From positions 434,001-498,000 of the forward strand of contig NZ_WWCS01000002.1 in NCBI RefSeq assembly GCF_009857535.1: a DNA stretch of 64,000 nucleotides, read 5' to 3'. Origin of the DNA: Duganella margarita (lineage in GTDB: Bacteria > Pseudomonadota > Gammaproteobacteria > Burkholderiales > Burkholderiaceae_D). This document shows, in pieces, positions 29,452 to 36,516 of this stretch (its first letter is position 1; each line of letters begins with the position of its first letter). The notes beneath the pieces are model-generated. The model did not search any database. It worked only from the letters and a program-made list of their open reading frames with translations, and was not told the DNA's origin. The position numbers and the translations under genes were made by a program.

Positions 29452-29465
29452 GGCCAATAGCGGAA
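29452..29465 (+). repeat. Cassette-boundary element 1
   Basis: GGCCAATAGCGGAA, starting 1 base after the TAG stop of cargo gene 1 and 28 bases before cargo gene 2. Confidence 0.6.
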
Positions 29466-29493
29466 GTTCCAGTTAATACAATCAATTTTCAAT

Positions 29494-29877
29494 ATGACTA
29501 AATTCTATTCTTATTATTTTGAGGAGATCGGCTTCAAGTTTTCCTTCGATAAAGATGATGGCGCCGACTGTCCTCGCTGGTCCGAGACCGAAGATTTTCC
29601 TCCGTTGCCCCCTCGGGCTGCCATCGCTACATCGAAGGCAGCCTTAATCGAGATGCTGAGCGCATATCCAATTGGTGAGCCACAGTTTGCCGCTTGCGCC
29701 TTGAGAAGAACAAGTGACTACGAGGGTGGATGGTGGTACTACGATATTAGCTGGTTTGTCTGCCCACCAGAATGTGACGGTAGTGATAGCGGCGAAATTC
29801 GTGTTCCAGTTATGATGAATGGGAAGTGTCCGCCATATGCAGTGTTCAAATTTGAAGACCGTCGCAATGTGTGGTAG
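29494..29877 (+). CDS. Cargo gene 2: hypothetical acidic protein
   Basis: A 127-residue soluble protein of unknown family. It begins MTKFYSYYFEEIGFKFSFDK and is rich in aromatic residues, with a tract EGGWWYYDISWFVCPPECDG holding two Cys. Codon use is AT-richer than the core genome, as expected for transferred DNA. No catalytic motif is seen. The size and composition resemble single-domain immunity-type proteins, but this is only an impression. Confidence 0.55.
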   Translation: MTKFYSYYFEEIGFKFSFDKDDGADCPRWSETEDFPPLPPRAAIATSKAALIEMLSAYPIGEPQFAACALRRTSDYEGGWWYYDISWFVCPPECDGSDSGEIRVPVMMNGKCPPYAVFKFEDRRNVW

Positions 29878-29946
29878 TCCTAAGTCTATTATCCACTCTG
29901 GTGCCAGATCCGCACGCCGGCCCCATAAAGGCCGACGGCTGTGATC

Positions 29947-29960
29947 GGCCAACAACGGAC
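29947..29960 (+). repeat. Cassette-boundary element 2
   Basis: GGCCAACAACGGAC, 24 bases before cargo gene 3. A GCCGGCCCCATAAAGGCCGA hairpin region precedes it (29919-29940). Confidence 0.6.
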
Positions 29961-29984
29961 TTTCAACTGTTTATCGGAATTTGA

Positions 29985-30359
29985 ATGCCAGAATTTTCTT
30001 GGGAACCGTTAGATTTTCTTGATGCACTAGGTGTCGTGCCTGTAGGTGAGGAGTATGGCATTTCCTATATCTATTCAGTCGAACGTCGTCCGTTAAATTT
30101 AGCTCTCACCATTTGGCCAATGGCCGGTGACGTGGAGCTAGCTATCCGATGTGAGGGAGTCATCGAGCCAGTGATATTCTTGAATCTCTTAGGTAGTCCG
30201 GGGGCGAGAGTGGTCGCCGGTAAGGATGGTAAATTCATCGAATTCGCGGCGGCCAATTTATTCGCTGGGCGTTACGATATTACCCGCCCGGCCCCTTATG
30301 GCTTCCGCCTCCGATTAGAGCCCAGCTGGCAGGTGACGGCATTTAGCTATGACGTGTAG
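29985..30359 (+). CDS. Cargo gene 3: hypothetical protein
   Basis: A 124-residue protein (start MPEFSWEPLDFLDALGVVPV) with alternating hydrophobic beta-like segments (LNLALTIWPMAGDVELAIRC, PVIFLNLLGSPGARVV) and a C-terminal RLRLEPSWQVTAFSYDV. No family is recognised; it looks like a compact all-beta or alpha/beta domain. Its TAG stop overlaps the next boundary region, as for cargo gene 1. No signal peptide is visible. Confidence 0.55.
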   Translation: MPEFSWEPLDFLDALGVVPVGEEYGISYIYSVERRPLNLALTIWPMAGDVELAIRCEGVIEPVIFLNLLGSPGARVVAGKDGKFIEFAAANLFAGRYDITRPAPYGFRLRLEPSWQVTAFSYDV

Positions 30360-30360
30360 C

Positions 30361-30374
30361 GGCCAGCAGCAGAC
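30361..30374 (+). repeat. Cassette-boundary element 3
   Basis: GGCCAGCAGCAGAC, one mismatch to GGCC-N5-CGG, 1 base after the stop of cargo gene 3 and 24 bases before cargo gene 4. Confidence 0.5.
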
Positions 30375-30398
30375 ATCGAAGAACAATGTGAGAGCAGA

Positions 30399-30914
30399 AT
30401 GCCTGAAAAAACTATTTCTACTCAACTTATTGATGAAGTTGTTGCATTGGGCATTTCACCAATCCTACGCGAACACGGATATAAGAAATTACGTCGCCAT
30501 TTCTTTCGGCAAACCTCAGAGGCTACTCTTCATCTAGTTGTTCAAGCTAGCCAATTTAACGCGCCGGATCGGACTCGTTTTACCATCAACCTTTATTCGT
30601 ACCTGCCAGCGGTCGCAGCACAGAATGGCGAGGCTTTGATTTCTGAGCCCCAAAAGCAACGTGGTCATGCAGGGATAAGAATCGGTCATTTATTGCCTAT
30701 TCAAGAGGACTTTTGGTGGAATGTGGTGTCATCAAATGAGGTTCGCAGCGTTGCATTCGATGTTGAGCAAGCGATACGCGAATACGCGCTTCCATACTTG
30801 AATCGAATTTCTGATTTAGAGGGGATTGCGAAGTTTATCGGGTATATTCCTAAAATTGGGCAAGTGCCGACTCCTTCTAGCCAAAGTGCCCGATTTCTTC
30901 TTGGTGAAGTCTAA
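30399..30914 (+). CDS. Cargo gene 4: DUF4304-like protein
   Basis: A 171-residue protein whose start (LIDEVVALGISPILREHGYK then KLRRHFFRQTSEATLHLVVQ) matches the DUF4304 pattern: a helix ending in HGYKK-x-xx-xFxR followed by beta strands with Q(A)SQFN. DUF4304 proteins are common single-domain proteins in polymorphic-toxin and defence neighbourhoods; a function is not established. The remainder (GIRIGHLLPIQEDFWWNVVS) is consistent. No signal peptide is present. Confidence 0.6.
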   Translation: MPEKTISTQLIDEVVALGISPILREHGYKKLRRHFFRQTSEATLHLVVQASQFNAPDRTRFTINLYSYLPAVAAQNGEALISEPQKQRGHAGIRIGHLLPIQEDFWWNVVSSNEVRSVAFDVEQAIREYALPYLNRISDLEGIAKFIGYIPKIGQVPTPSSQSARFLLGEV

Positions 30915-31053
30915 GTTGCTCAGAAAATCTTGTTGACTAGGTTCGTTGCGGAAAATCGCGACAGTCCGAGATGGGGCGACGGCAGCCCGATGCGACAAAG
31001 TGTGAACCTTCCAACCCTGCAAGATGCTACCCTGTGTGGCGTCGGCTGAACCC

Positions 31054-31067
31054 GGCCAAAAACGGTC
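31054..31067 (+). repeat. Cassette-boundary element 4
   Basis: GGCCAAAAACGGTC, 33 bases before cargo gene 5. The 139 bases between cargo gene 4 and this element hold no gene. Confidence 0.6.
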
Positions 31068-31100
31068 ATTCGAAAATATTGAAACGAATAGGCTGTATGA

Positions 31101-32048
31101 ATGCATGTGCTCTTCCTCGATCAGAATAAATGGATTGATCTCGCACGGGTGCACGCGGGTAAGACAACCTCAGGGCCGCACCTAATAGTGTATCAAGAGC
31201 TTTTGGCTGCGGTACGCACAGGGAAATTGATAGCTCCTTTGACTGCTTCCCATATTTTAGAAACATCCAAGCGGAACGATCCGGAAAGCCGGGCAAATGT
31301 TGTCGAAATTCAAGCTTTACTAAGCAAGGGTTTCGTATTCCGCAGTCGAAAAGCGCGTCTGCTAATTGAAATGCGAAATGCCTTGCATATAGCGTTCGGG
31401 GATGAGCCCGAACAACCACCCGCTAATTGGACTGTCGTGCCGGGGTTTATGCAGGCGTTTGAAATGTTCGATACACTTGTGGCGTCGCCGGAAGATGCCG
31501 CTACCTCTCGCTTTATGAATCAGCAAGTTGACCCACAAAAGCAATACGTCGACTATATGATGAATCAAGATGATGGACGTCGGCGTGCGGCACACTCCGC
31601 CTTCGCGAAAGAGTCGGATCAGCTTCTCTCTCGGATTGAAGCGCGCCGCACAATTATGGAAGGCTCGACAATGGATCTCCGTTGGCGGGCATATGCAGCG
31701 AAATTATTCCTTGATCATCAGGGTTTTGTCGCCCATATGCTCGACGTTGTTGGACATACCGTTGATGAGATGAAGAAACTCGGCGGCGAAGCAATAGTCA
31801 AGTTTGTTCGTGAGGTCCCTACATTGAATGTGGAGGCGGAGTTGGCTGCTCGCCTTGAAGTAAAGACTGGACCACTAAAGGTCAACGATATCCAGGACAT
31901 GCACTCCTTTTGTACGGCTATTCCATGTGCAGGCAGATTAGTCGCTGAGCGGGGATTCATATCACTTGCGCGGCAAGCAAAGCTTGATAATCGCTATGAT
32001 GTTGCGCTTTCAACAGAGTTGGCCGAGCTCCAAGGAATTTATCTGTAA
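31101..32048 (+). CDS. Cargo gene 5: PIN-like nuclease-domain protein
   Basis: A 315-residue protein beginning MHVLFLDQNKWIDLARVHAG. The opening beta strand plus LDxNxWIxLA is typical of PIN-like RNase domains, giving a first acidic residue at Asp7. Further acidic candidates occur in ASHILETSKRND and, near the end, in VNDIQDMHSFCTAIPCAGRL, where PIN domains place the third and fourth acids. The middle region is helical and charged. It may be an RNA-targeting effector or an enlarged VapC relative, but no small antitoxin gene precedes it. Function is inference from motifs only. Confidence 0.6.
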   Translation: MHVLFLDQNKWIDLARVHAGKTTSGPHLIVYQELLAAVRTGKLIAPLTASHILETSKRNDPESRANVVEIQALLSKGFVFRSRKARLLIEMRNALHIAFGDEPEQPPANWTVVPGFMQAFEMFDTLVASPEDAATSRFMNQQVDPQKQYVDYMMNQDDGRRRAAHSAFAKESDQLLSRIEARRTIMEGSTMDLRWRAYAAKLFLDHQGFVAHMLDVVGHTVDEMKKLGGEAIVKFVREVPTLNVEAELAARLEVKTGPLKVNDIQDMHSFCTAIPCAGRLVAERGFISLARQAKLDNRYDVALSTELAELQGIYL

Positions 32049-32068
32049 CTTCAAAGGGACGCCTAGCG

Positions 32069-32082
32069 GCAAGTAGCGGCCT
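32069..32082 (+). repeat. Cassette-boundary element 5
   Basis: GGCAAGTAGCGGCC, one mismatch in GGCC, 20 bases after the stop of cargo gene 5 and 44 before cargo gene 6. Confidence 0.5.
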
Positions 32083-32126
32083 CTAGGGGCCACGGTGCAA
32101 ACATTTAATACCTTTGAAACGCTTTT

Positions 32127-32477
32127 ATGCAGCCAACTTTCGAAACCATTCGAGCCTTAAAAACCCGTTTTGTTGTCATAAAAAATGACAGCGAAGAATT
32201 TATCTTAAACGTAGCCGAAGCCAGGTTGGTTGATATGCAAGGCCCTGCCGAACTCAGATTTTTGAACCCGTCACATACGTGGGCCTCGGTGTGGGATGAC
32301 GATAGTAGCGAATGGCGAGATGTTCTCGGTTTTCAATTGCCGGAAAAAGGCGAAATTAATGAGGCGTTCGTTAAGGCTGTGGGGAATCGGTTGATGCTCA
32401 GTTTCACTGATAAGAAAATTCCCTTACTTCGTTGGGGATTTACCGCAAAAGATGTGGAAGCAACCTTTAGGAAATAG
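32127..32477 (+). CDS. Cargo gene 6: hypothetical protein
   Basis: A 116-residue soluble protein (start MQPTFETIRALKTRFVVIKN) of unknown family. It has mixed alpha/beta character, a Trp/Asp-rich middle (HTWASVWDDDSSEWRDVLGF) and a basic C-terminus (AKDVEATFRK). No catalytic motif or membrane segment is seen. It is the last cargo gene before the right end of the island. Confidence 0.55.
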   Translation: MQPTFETIRALKTRFVVIKNDSEEFILNVAEARLVDMQGPAELRFLNPSHTWASVWDDDSSEWRDVLGFQLPEKGEINEAFVKAVGNRLMLSFTDKKIPLLRWGFTAKDVEATFRK

Positions 32478-32493
32478 GTCACCGGCGGCTTTG

Positions 32494-32507
32494 GGGCGAA
32501 AGCGGCC
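32494..32507 (+). repeat. Cassette-boundary element 6
   Basis: GGGCGAAAGCGGCC, one mismatch in GGCC, 16 bases after the stop of cargo gene 6. It closes the array. Confidence 0.45.
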
Positions 32508-32601
32508 TCAACTAATAGATCCGACATTCGGATTTTCATTGAGTGATTGAGCGCTAATGAAAGGAACAGACGCGCATCTGGCAGAAAATTAATATTCGCA
32601 A

Positions 32602-32621
32602 GGGGGTATATTCGGGGGTAT
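32602..32621. repeat. Paired GGGGGTAT repeats
   Basis: GGGGGTAT at 32602-32609 and 32614-32621, 12 bp apart; candidate arm-type recombinase sites. Confidence 0.4.
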
Positions 32622-32829
32622 CTTGTTAGTGGTTTCAATGCGGTTTACTTCAGATAATATTTCCTGCTTGAATATATTTTGTGGACATACAGAAACTAAT
32701 TTCTATGCAAGAGATTTTAATAAAAAGAAATGCGAGATGTGTTGAAAGTTCTTTAGTTGAGCAGCCATGCCAAAATTAAATTCGGACTATGTGGAAAAAC
32801 ACTAAATATTGATTAAATGATAACTTTTC

Positions 32830-32848
32830 GGGGTATGGATGGGGGTAT
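32830..32848. repeat. Second pair of GGGGTAT repeats near attR
   Basis: GGGGTAT at 32830-32836 and GGGGGTAT at 32841-32848, about 60 bases before attR. Confidence 0.4.
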
Positions 32849-32903
32849 TTTCAGATGCTCTTCAATCAGGAAGCCATAGTTGGCGGACTTTCTTTAATGA
32901 TGG

Positions 32904-32916
32904 GAATCCCCCTCTC
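32904..32916. repeat. Right attachment repeat (attR)
   Basis: GAATCCCCCTCTC, identical to the tRNA-Ser 3' part. After an 8-base insertion (GAATAGAG) the sequence CCGCCAA again matches the tRNA end. Confidence 0.72.
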
Positions 32917-32945
32917 GAATAGAGCCGCCAATGCGAACGGATCGT

Positions 32946-33680
32946 CTAAGCTTGCGCCGCAGCGGAAGGATTGCTTGCTAGCCAGGCCTCGAACAGGAGG
33001 CGGTTTTCCGGCTTGGTCAGCGGGTACAGGCCGATGATGCTGGCGCCGCCGCGTACCTGCTCCAGCACGAAGTCCTCGTAGCGCTCCATCGGCACTGCGT
33101 CGCGGGCGATTTCTTCGGCCAGGTGGGCGGGGATGCAGACCACGCCGTCGTCGTCGCCCACCATGATGTCGCCGGGATAGACCGGTACGTCGCCGCAGCC
33201 TATCGGCGCGTTGATGTCGAGCGCGTGATGGCGGATCAGGTTGGTCGGTGCGGACGGGCCGGAGCACCAGGCCGGAATCTCCAGCTTGGCGATGCCGCTG
33301 GCGTCGCGCAGGCCACCGTCGGTGACGATGCCGGCCACGCCGCGCACTTGCATGCGCGTGGCCAGGATGCTGCCGGCCGACGCCACCGACACGTCGCCAC
33401 GGCAATCCATCACCAGCACCGCGCCGGCTGGGATTTCCTCCACTGCCACCCGTTGCGGATGGCGCGGGTCGAGGAAAGCGTCGATGCCGTCGAGGTCTTC
33501 ACGCGCCGGGATGTAGCGCAGCGTGAAGGCCGGGCCGGCCAGCCGCTGGCCGGTCTTCAGCGGCCGCGCGCCCTGGATGAAGACGTTGCGGAAGCCGCGC
33601 TTGAACAACAGCGTGGTCAGGGTCGACGTGGCGATGGTCTTCAGGGTCGCCAGCGTTTCGGCGGATACGGTGGTGTTCAT
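32946..33680 (-). CDS. RraA-like / class II pyruvate aldolase family protein
   Basis: A 244-residue member of the RraA/HMG-aldolase superfamily. The family includes RNase E inhibitors and metal-dependent aldolases that release pyruvate from 4-hydroxy-2-oxo acids. The aldolase-type core is seen: GIVTDGGLRDASGIAKLEIP and PVYPGDIMVGDDDGVVCIPA. The GG-x-RD segment and following Asp are the metal/pyruvate region in characterised aldolases. In this uronate operon no Eda-type KDPG aldolase is present, so an aldolase role on KDG or KDPG is inferred. The ATG overlaps the stop of the PL7-like gene (ATGA). It is the last gene of the operon, 30 bases from attR. Confidence 0.8.
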   Translation of the reverse strand: MNTTVSAETLATLKTIATSTLTTLLFKRGFRNVFIQGARPLKTGQRLAGPAFTLRYIPAREDLDGIDAFLDPRHPQRVAVEEIPAGAVLVMDCRGDVSVASAGSILATRMQVRGVAGIVTDGGLRDASGIAKLEIPAWCSGPSAPTNLIRHHALDINAPIGCGDVPVYPGDIMVGDDDGVVCIPAHLAEEIARDAVPMERYEDFVLEQVRGGASIIGLYPLTKPENRLLFEAWLASNPSAAAQA

Positions 33681-34447
33681 GGCTGCGCTCCGTTGCGTTC
33701 AAAAATGGTGTGGCTGAAGCTGATCTGGCTGCTGTCGATGTGGTTCAGGCGATAGTATTCATCCCACTTGGCCGCGACGATGGTGTGCTTGCCGGTGTCG
33801 GGATCGAGCGCTTGCAGGTAGTCGCCAAACTTGAAGTAGATCTGGCGGTCGTCCCCTTTGATGCGGGTAAGCGGCGTTTTCAATTCGACACCGCTGGCAG
33901 TGCGCGCCGTCACCAGCGCTTCGCCCGCGTTGAAGACGATGTCCAGGTCGAAGCCTTCGCCAGAATGCACTGTGCCTAGCGCGGTTGTCGCTTCCTTGCC
34001 ATCGGTGCCGAGGATGCGCACCAGGATGTCGAACACGCCGTTGCCGGCCTTGCCGTCCAGCCCCTGCTTGTCGGCCGTATCCTGCACGTAGACTTTGAGG
34101 ATGGTGTCCAGTCCTTCCACATGGTATTGGGCGACGATGGTCTTGGCGCCGGCCGGCAGCGTTGGCGTGACGCGCGCGGCGAAGTGCTCGTGCGTTTGTG
34201 CGGCGCTGAGGCGTTGTTTGTCGGTGACCTTCACTTCATTGCGGTAACCGTGGCCGTGGCCGGAATCGTATTTCGACGTCAGCGCGCTGAAATTCAGCGT
34301 GCCGGCGTAGGGCGATGGATAGGGCGAGTTGCCCTCGACCGCAAACAGTTTTTGCAGCGCGGCCTGCGGCGTGTAGCTCTGTGCGGTGGCGGGCAGTGTC
34401 ATCGCGGCGAGCAGCGACAGGGCCGCGGCGTGGAGGGCGGTTCTCAT
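33677..34447 (-). CDS. PL7-like polysaccharide lyase (alginate lyase 2 fold)
   Basis: A 256-residue secreted protein. The signal peptide ends LPATAQ. The mature part shows the three landmarks of the PL7 jelly roll in divergent form: YRNEVKV (usual R-[ST]-E-[LV]-R), VAQYHVEG (usual Q-[IV]-H), and IYFKFGDYLQAL (usual YFKAGxYxQ). It would cleave a uronate polymer by beta-elimination in the periplasm or outside. Relation to glucuronan lyases of similar fold cannot be excluded. The ATG at 34447 has GAAGGA upstream and overlaps the stop of the esterase gene (ATGA), which excludes a start 42 bases earlier. Confidence 0.72.
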   Translation of the reverse strand: MRTALHAAALSLLAAMTLPATAQSYTPQAALQKLFAVEGNSPYPSPYAGTLNFSALTSKYDSGHGHGYRNEVKVTDKQRLSAAQTHEHFAARVTPTLPAGAKTIVAQYHVEGLDTILKVYVQDTADKQGLDGKAGNGVFDILVRILGTDGKEATTALGTVHSGEGFDLDIVFNAGEALVTARTASGVELKTPLTRIKGDDRQIYFKFGDYLQALDPDTGKHTIVAAKWDEYYRLNHIDSSQISFSHTIFERNGAQP

Positions 34448-35196
34448 TTCAGCATTCCTTCGAGCGTTGGTTGCATGGCGTCGGCCCACAGCTGGTAGCC
34501 GGCCGCTCCGGGGTGCAACTGGTCGGGCATGATGGTGTTCGGGATACGGCCATCCTGGCCGAGGAACACGTGGTTGATGTTGAGGAAGCGGATGGTCTTG
34601 CCGTCATCCAGCTTGGCCAGGTCCTGGTTGACGGCGTCGATGGTCTGCATGCGCTTGGCCGCTTCGGCGACGCCGGCCTCGGTTACCGGCGCGCCTTTCG
34701 GATCGCGCGGTCCGCGTGGGAAGACGCCCAGCAACAGGATCTTGGTCTGCGGCAGCTTGGCGCGGATCATGTCGACGATCTTGCGGTCGGCGGCGGCGAT
34801 TTCCTCGGCTGTGTAGTCGAGGCTGTTATTGGTTCCGAGCATCAGCACGGTGACCTTGGGCGAGATGCCATCCAGCTCGCCATGTTCGATGCGCCAGATG
34901 ACGTTCTGCGTGCGGTCGCCGCCGATGCCGAAGTTGGCCGGCTGGTACTTGCCGTAGTAGGCGTCCCAGATGTGCGGCGCAATCTTCCAGCGTTCGGTGA
35001 TGGAGTCGCCGAGGAACAGCAGGCCGACCGGGCCGCTCTTGCCGCGTGCGAGGATGGCCTCATGCTTTTTAAGGAAGGTGCCGTCGTCTTTTTTCTCGAA
35101 TGCTTCGGAAGCGCTGAGCTTGGGACCGGCGGCGTGGGCGGTGAGTTGGCTGCTGGTCAGCAGCAGGGCGAGCAGCAGGCTTTTGTAGAAATTCAT
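34444..35196 (-). CDS. Secreted GDSL/SGNH esterase
   Basis: A 250-residue SGNH hydrolase with signal peptide (MNFYKSLLLALLLTSSQLTA). Block I LLFLGDSITERW carries the Ser nucleophile, block II NFGIGGDRTQNVIWRIEHG the Gly, block III MLGTNN the Asn, and block V PDQLHPGAAGYQLW the Asp/His pair. It is of the PAF-acetylhydrolase-like carbohydrate-esterase type and probably removes acetyl groups from the polysaccharide so the lyases can act. ATG at 35196 follows GGAGATCACC. It has a paralogous domain in the gene at 52328. Gap to the MFS gene is 13 bases. Confidence 0.88.
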   Translation of the reverse strand: MNFYKSLLLALLLTSSQLTAHAAGPKLSASEAFEKKDDGTFLKKHEAILARGKSGPVGLLFLGDSITERWKIAPHIWDAYYGKYQPANFGIGGDRTQNVIWRIEHGELDGISPKVTVLMLGTNNSLDYTAEEIAAADRKIVDMIRAKLPQTKILLLGVFPRGPRDPKGAPVTEAGVAEAAKRMQTIDAVNQDLAKLDDGKTIRFLNINHVFLGQDGRIPNTIMPDQLHPGAAGYQLWADAMQPTLEGMLK

Positions 35197-35209
35197 GGTG
35201 ATCTCCTGT

Positions 35210-36481
35210 TTAGTTTTTCGGCTGTACGCGCACCACGGCGCCGCCCAGCCAGATGGACACGAATACCAATGGCAGCAACAGCGCGCCAAGTATGAAGAAC
35301 GGGGTGTAGTTGCCGCCGGTGGTCAGTTCCGGCACCAGTTGCATGCAGACGATCACGCCCAGCACCGCCGACGTACCGCTCAGTCCCGCCAGCGTGCCGA
35401 CCGTCTTGCCCGAGAAGAAGTCGCTGGGCAGGGTCTGGATGTTGGTGATGGCGGCCTGGAAGCCAAACAGGATCACGCCGATCGCCAGCACGGCCAGCAG
35501 TGGCGTCTGCGCGGCGGCGCTCAGCAGCAGGGCAGGCAGCATCAGCGCCAGGCCGATGGCGATCACCAGCTTGCGGGCGCGATCGACCGACCAGCCGCGC
35601 TCCAGCAGGCTGCCGCACAGCCAGCCGCCGGACAGCGCACCGGCCGCCGCGCCGACGTACGGCACCCAGGCGAACATGCCGATCTGCTTGACGTCGAAGT
35701 GGAATTTCTCGTTGAGGTACAGCGGCAGCCAGCTGACGAACAGCCACCACACCGGATCGATGAAGAAGCGTGCCGCGATTACGCTCCAGCTTTGGCGATG
35801 GCGCAGCAGCTGACCCAGCGTCGGCACGTATTCATTTTGAACGGCTTGCACAGTCTGTTGCTGGCCGCGCAGGATGTACTGGCGTTCTTCTTCGCTGATC
35901 CAAGGATGGGTACCGGGGCCGGACTTGTAGACGATCAGCCACGGCACGATCCAGATGAAGCCCAGGCCGCCGATGAGGATGAAGGTGGTTTTCCAGCCGA
36001 CGTAGGCGTACAGGAAGGCCACCAGCGGCGGCGCGATGACGGAACCGAGCGAAGCGCCGGCGCCGAAGATGCCTTGCCCCAGCGCGCGCTCGCGCACCGG
36101 AAACCATTCGGCGATGGCCTTGGTGGCGCCGGGCCAGTTACCTGCCTCGCCGACGCCCAGCATGATCCTGAACAGGCTGAACGACAGCGCCGAACGTGCC
36201 ACGAAGTGCAGGGCGATGGCGCCGGACCAGACTACGATCGACAACAGGAAGCCGATGCGCGTGCCGAGCGCGTCGAACAGTTTGCCGAACAGCGACTGGC
36301 CGACCGCGTAGCCGATCAGGAACACGGTGATGATGTTGGCGTAGTCGCGCTTGTCCATGCCGAGGTCGGCCGCGATGCCTGGCCACATCACCGCCAGCGC
36401 CGAGCGGTCGATGTAGTTGATGATGGTGGCGATGGCGACCAGTGTGATGACCAGCCAGCGCAAACCTTTGATTGTTTTCAT
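35210..36481 (-). CDS. MFS transporter, ACS family (hexuronate type)
   Basis: A 423-residue, 12-helix major facilitator of the anion:cation symporter family. The start MKTIKGLRWLVITLVAIATI then INYIDRSALAVMWP, the loop NWPGATKAIAEWFPVRERAL and GASLGSVIAPPLV are signatures of ExuT-like hexuronate transporters. It would import monomeric or dimeric (unsaturated) uronates across the inner membrane. The ATG is preceded by CGGAGAC. It lies 35 bases after the kinase gene in the operon. Confidence 0.9.
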   Translation of the reverse strand: MKTIKGLRWLVITLVAIATIINYIDRSALAVMWPGIAADLGMDKRDYANIITVFLIGYAVGQSLFGKLFDALGTRIGFLLSIVVWSGAIALHFVARSALSFSLFRIMLGVGEAGNWPGATKAIAEWFPVRERALGQGIFGAGASLGSVIAPPLVAFLYAYVGWKTTFILIGGLGFIWIVPWLIVYKSGPGTHPWISEEERQYILRGQQQTVQAVQNEYVPTLGQLLRHRQSWSVIAARFFIDPVWWLFVSWLPLYLNEKFHFDVKQIGMFAWVPYVGAAAGALSGGWLCGSLLERGWSVDRARKLVIAIGLALMLPALLLSAAAQTPLLAVLAIGVILFGFQAAITNIQTLPSDFFSGKTVGTLAGLSGTSAVLGVIVCMQLVPELTTGGNYTPFFILGALLLPLVFVSIWLGGAVVRVQPKN

Positions 36482-36516
36482 GCCTTTGTCTCCGTTATTT
36501 TTGTGGGGCAGGCGTG

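Larger units (their letters stand above)
32508..32903. other. AT-rich right end of the island without genes
   Basis: No supported ORF. Two GGGGGTAT pairs are the main features (32602-32621 and 32830-32848). The sequence is strongly AT-rich, unlike the chromosome that resumes after 32916. Confidence 0.5.
27251..32916. mobile_element. Integrative genomic island in tRNA-Ser, about 5.7 kb
   Basis: The element lies between a 13-bp direct repeat, GAATCCCCCTCTC, in the T-arm of tRNA-Ser (27251-27263) and at 32904-32916. It carries a P4-type integrase next to the tRNA and six small cargo genes. The cargo is visibly AT-richer than the flanking chromosome. No conjugation, replication or phage structural genes are present, so it is a minimal integrase-borne island. 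Confidence 0.8.

Noticed and set aside
29449-29493. Integron attC site after cargo gene 1 (sequence begins GTTAGCGGCC)
   Set aside because: The core GTTRRRY/RYYYAAC pair with an imperfect hairpin is not present, and the other spacers do not match either. The integrase is P4-type, not an integron integrase.
27490-32916. Prophage
   Set aside because: Only an integrase is present; no structural, lysis, replication or repressor genes are seen.
32866-33405. Antisense-frame ORF extending the rraA-like region into the island
   Set aside because: Arg/Pro/His-rich shadow frame over the rraA-like gene with no family features.
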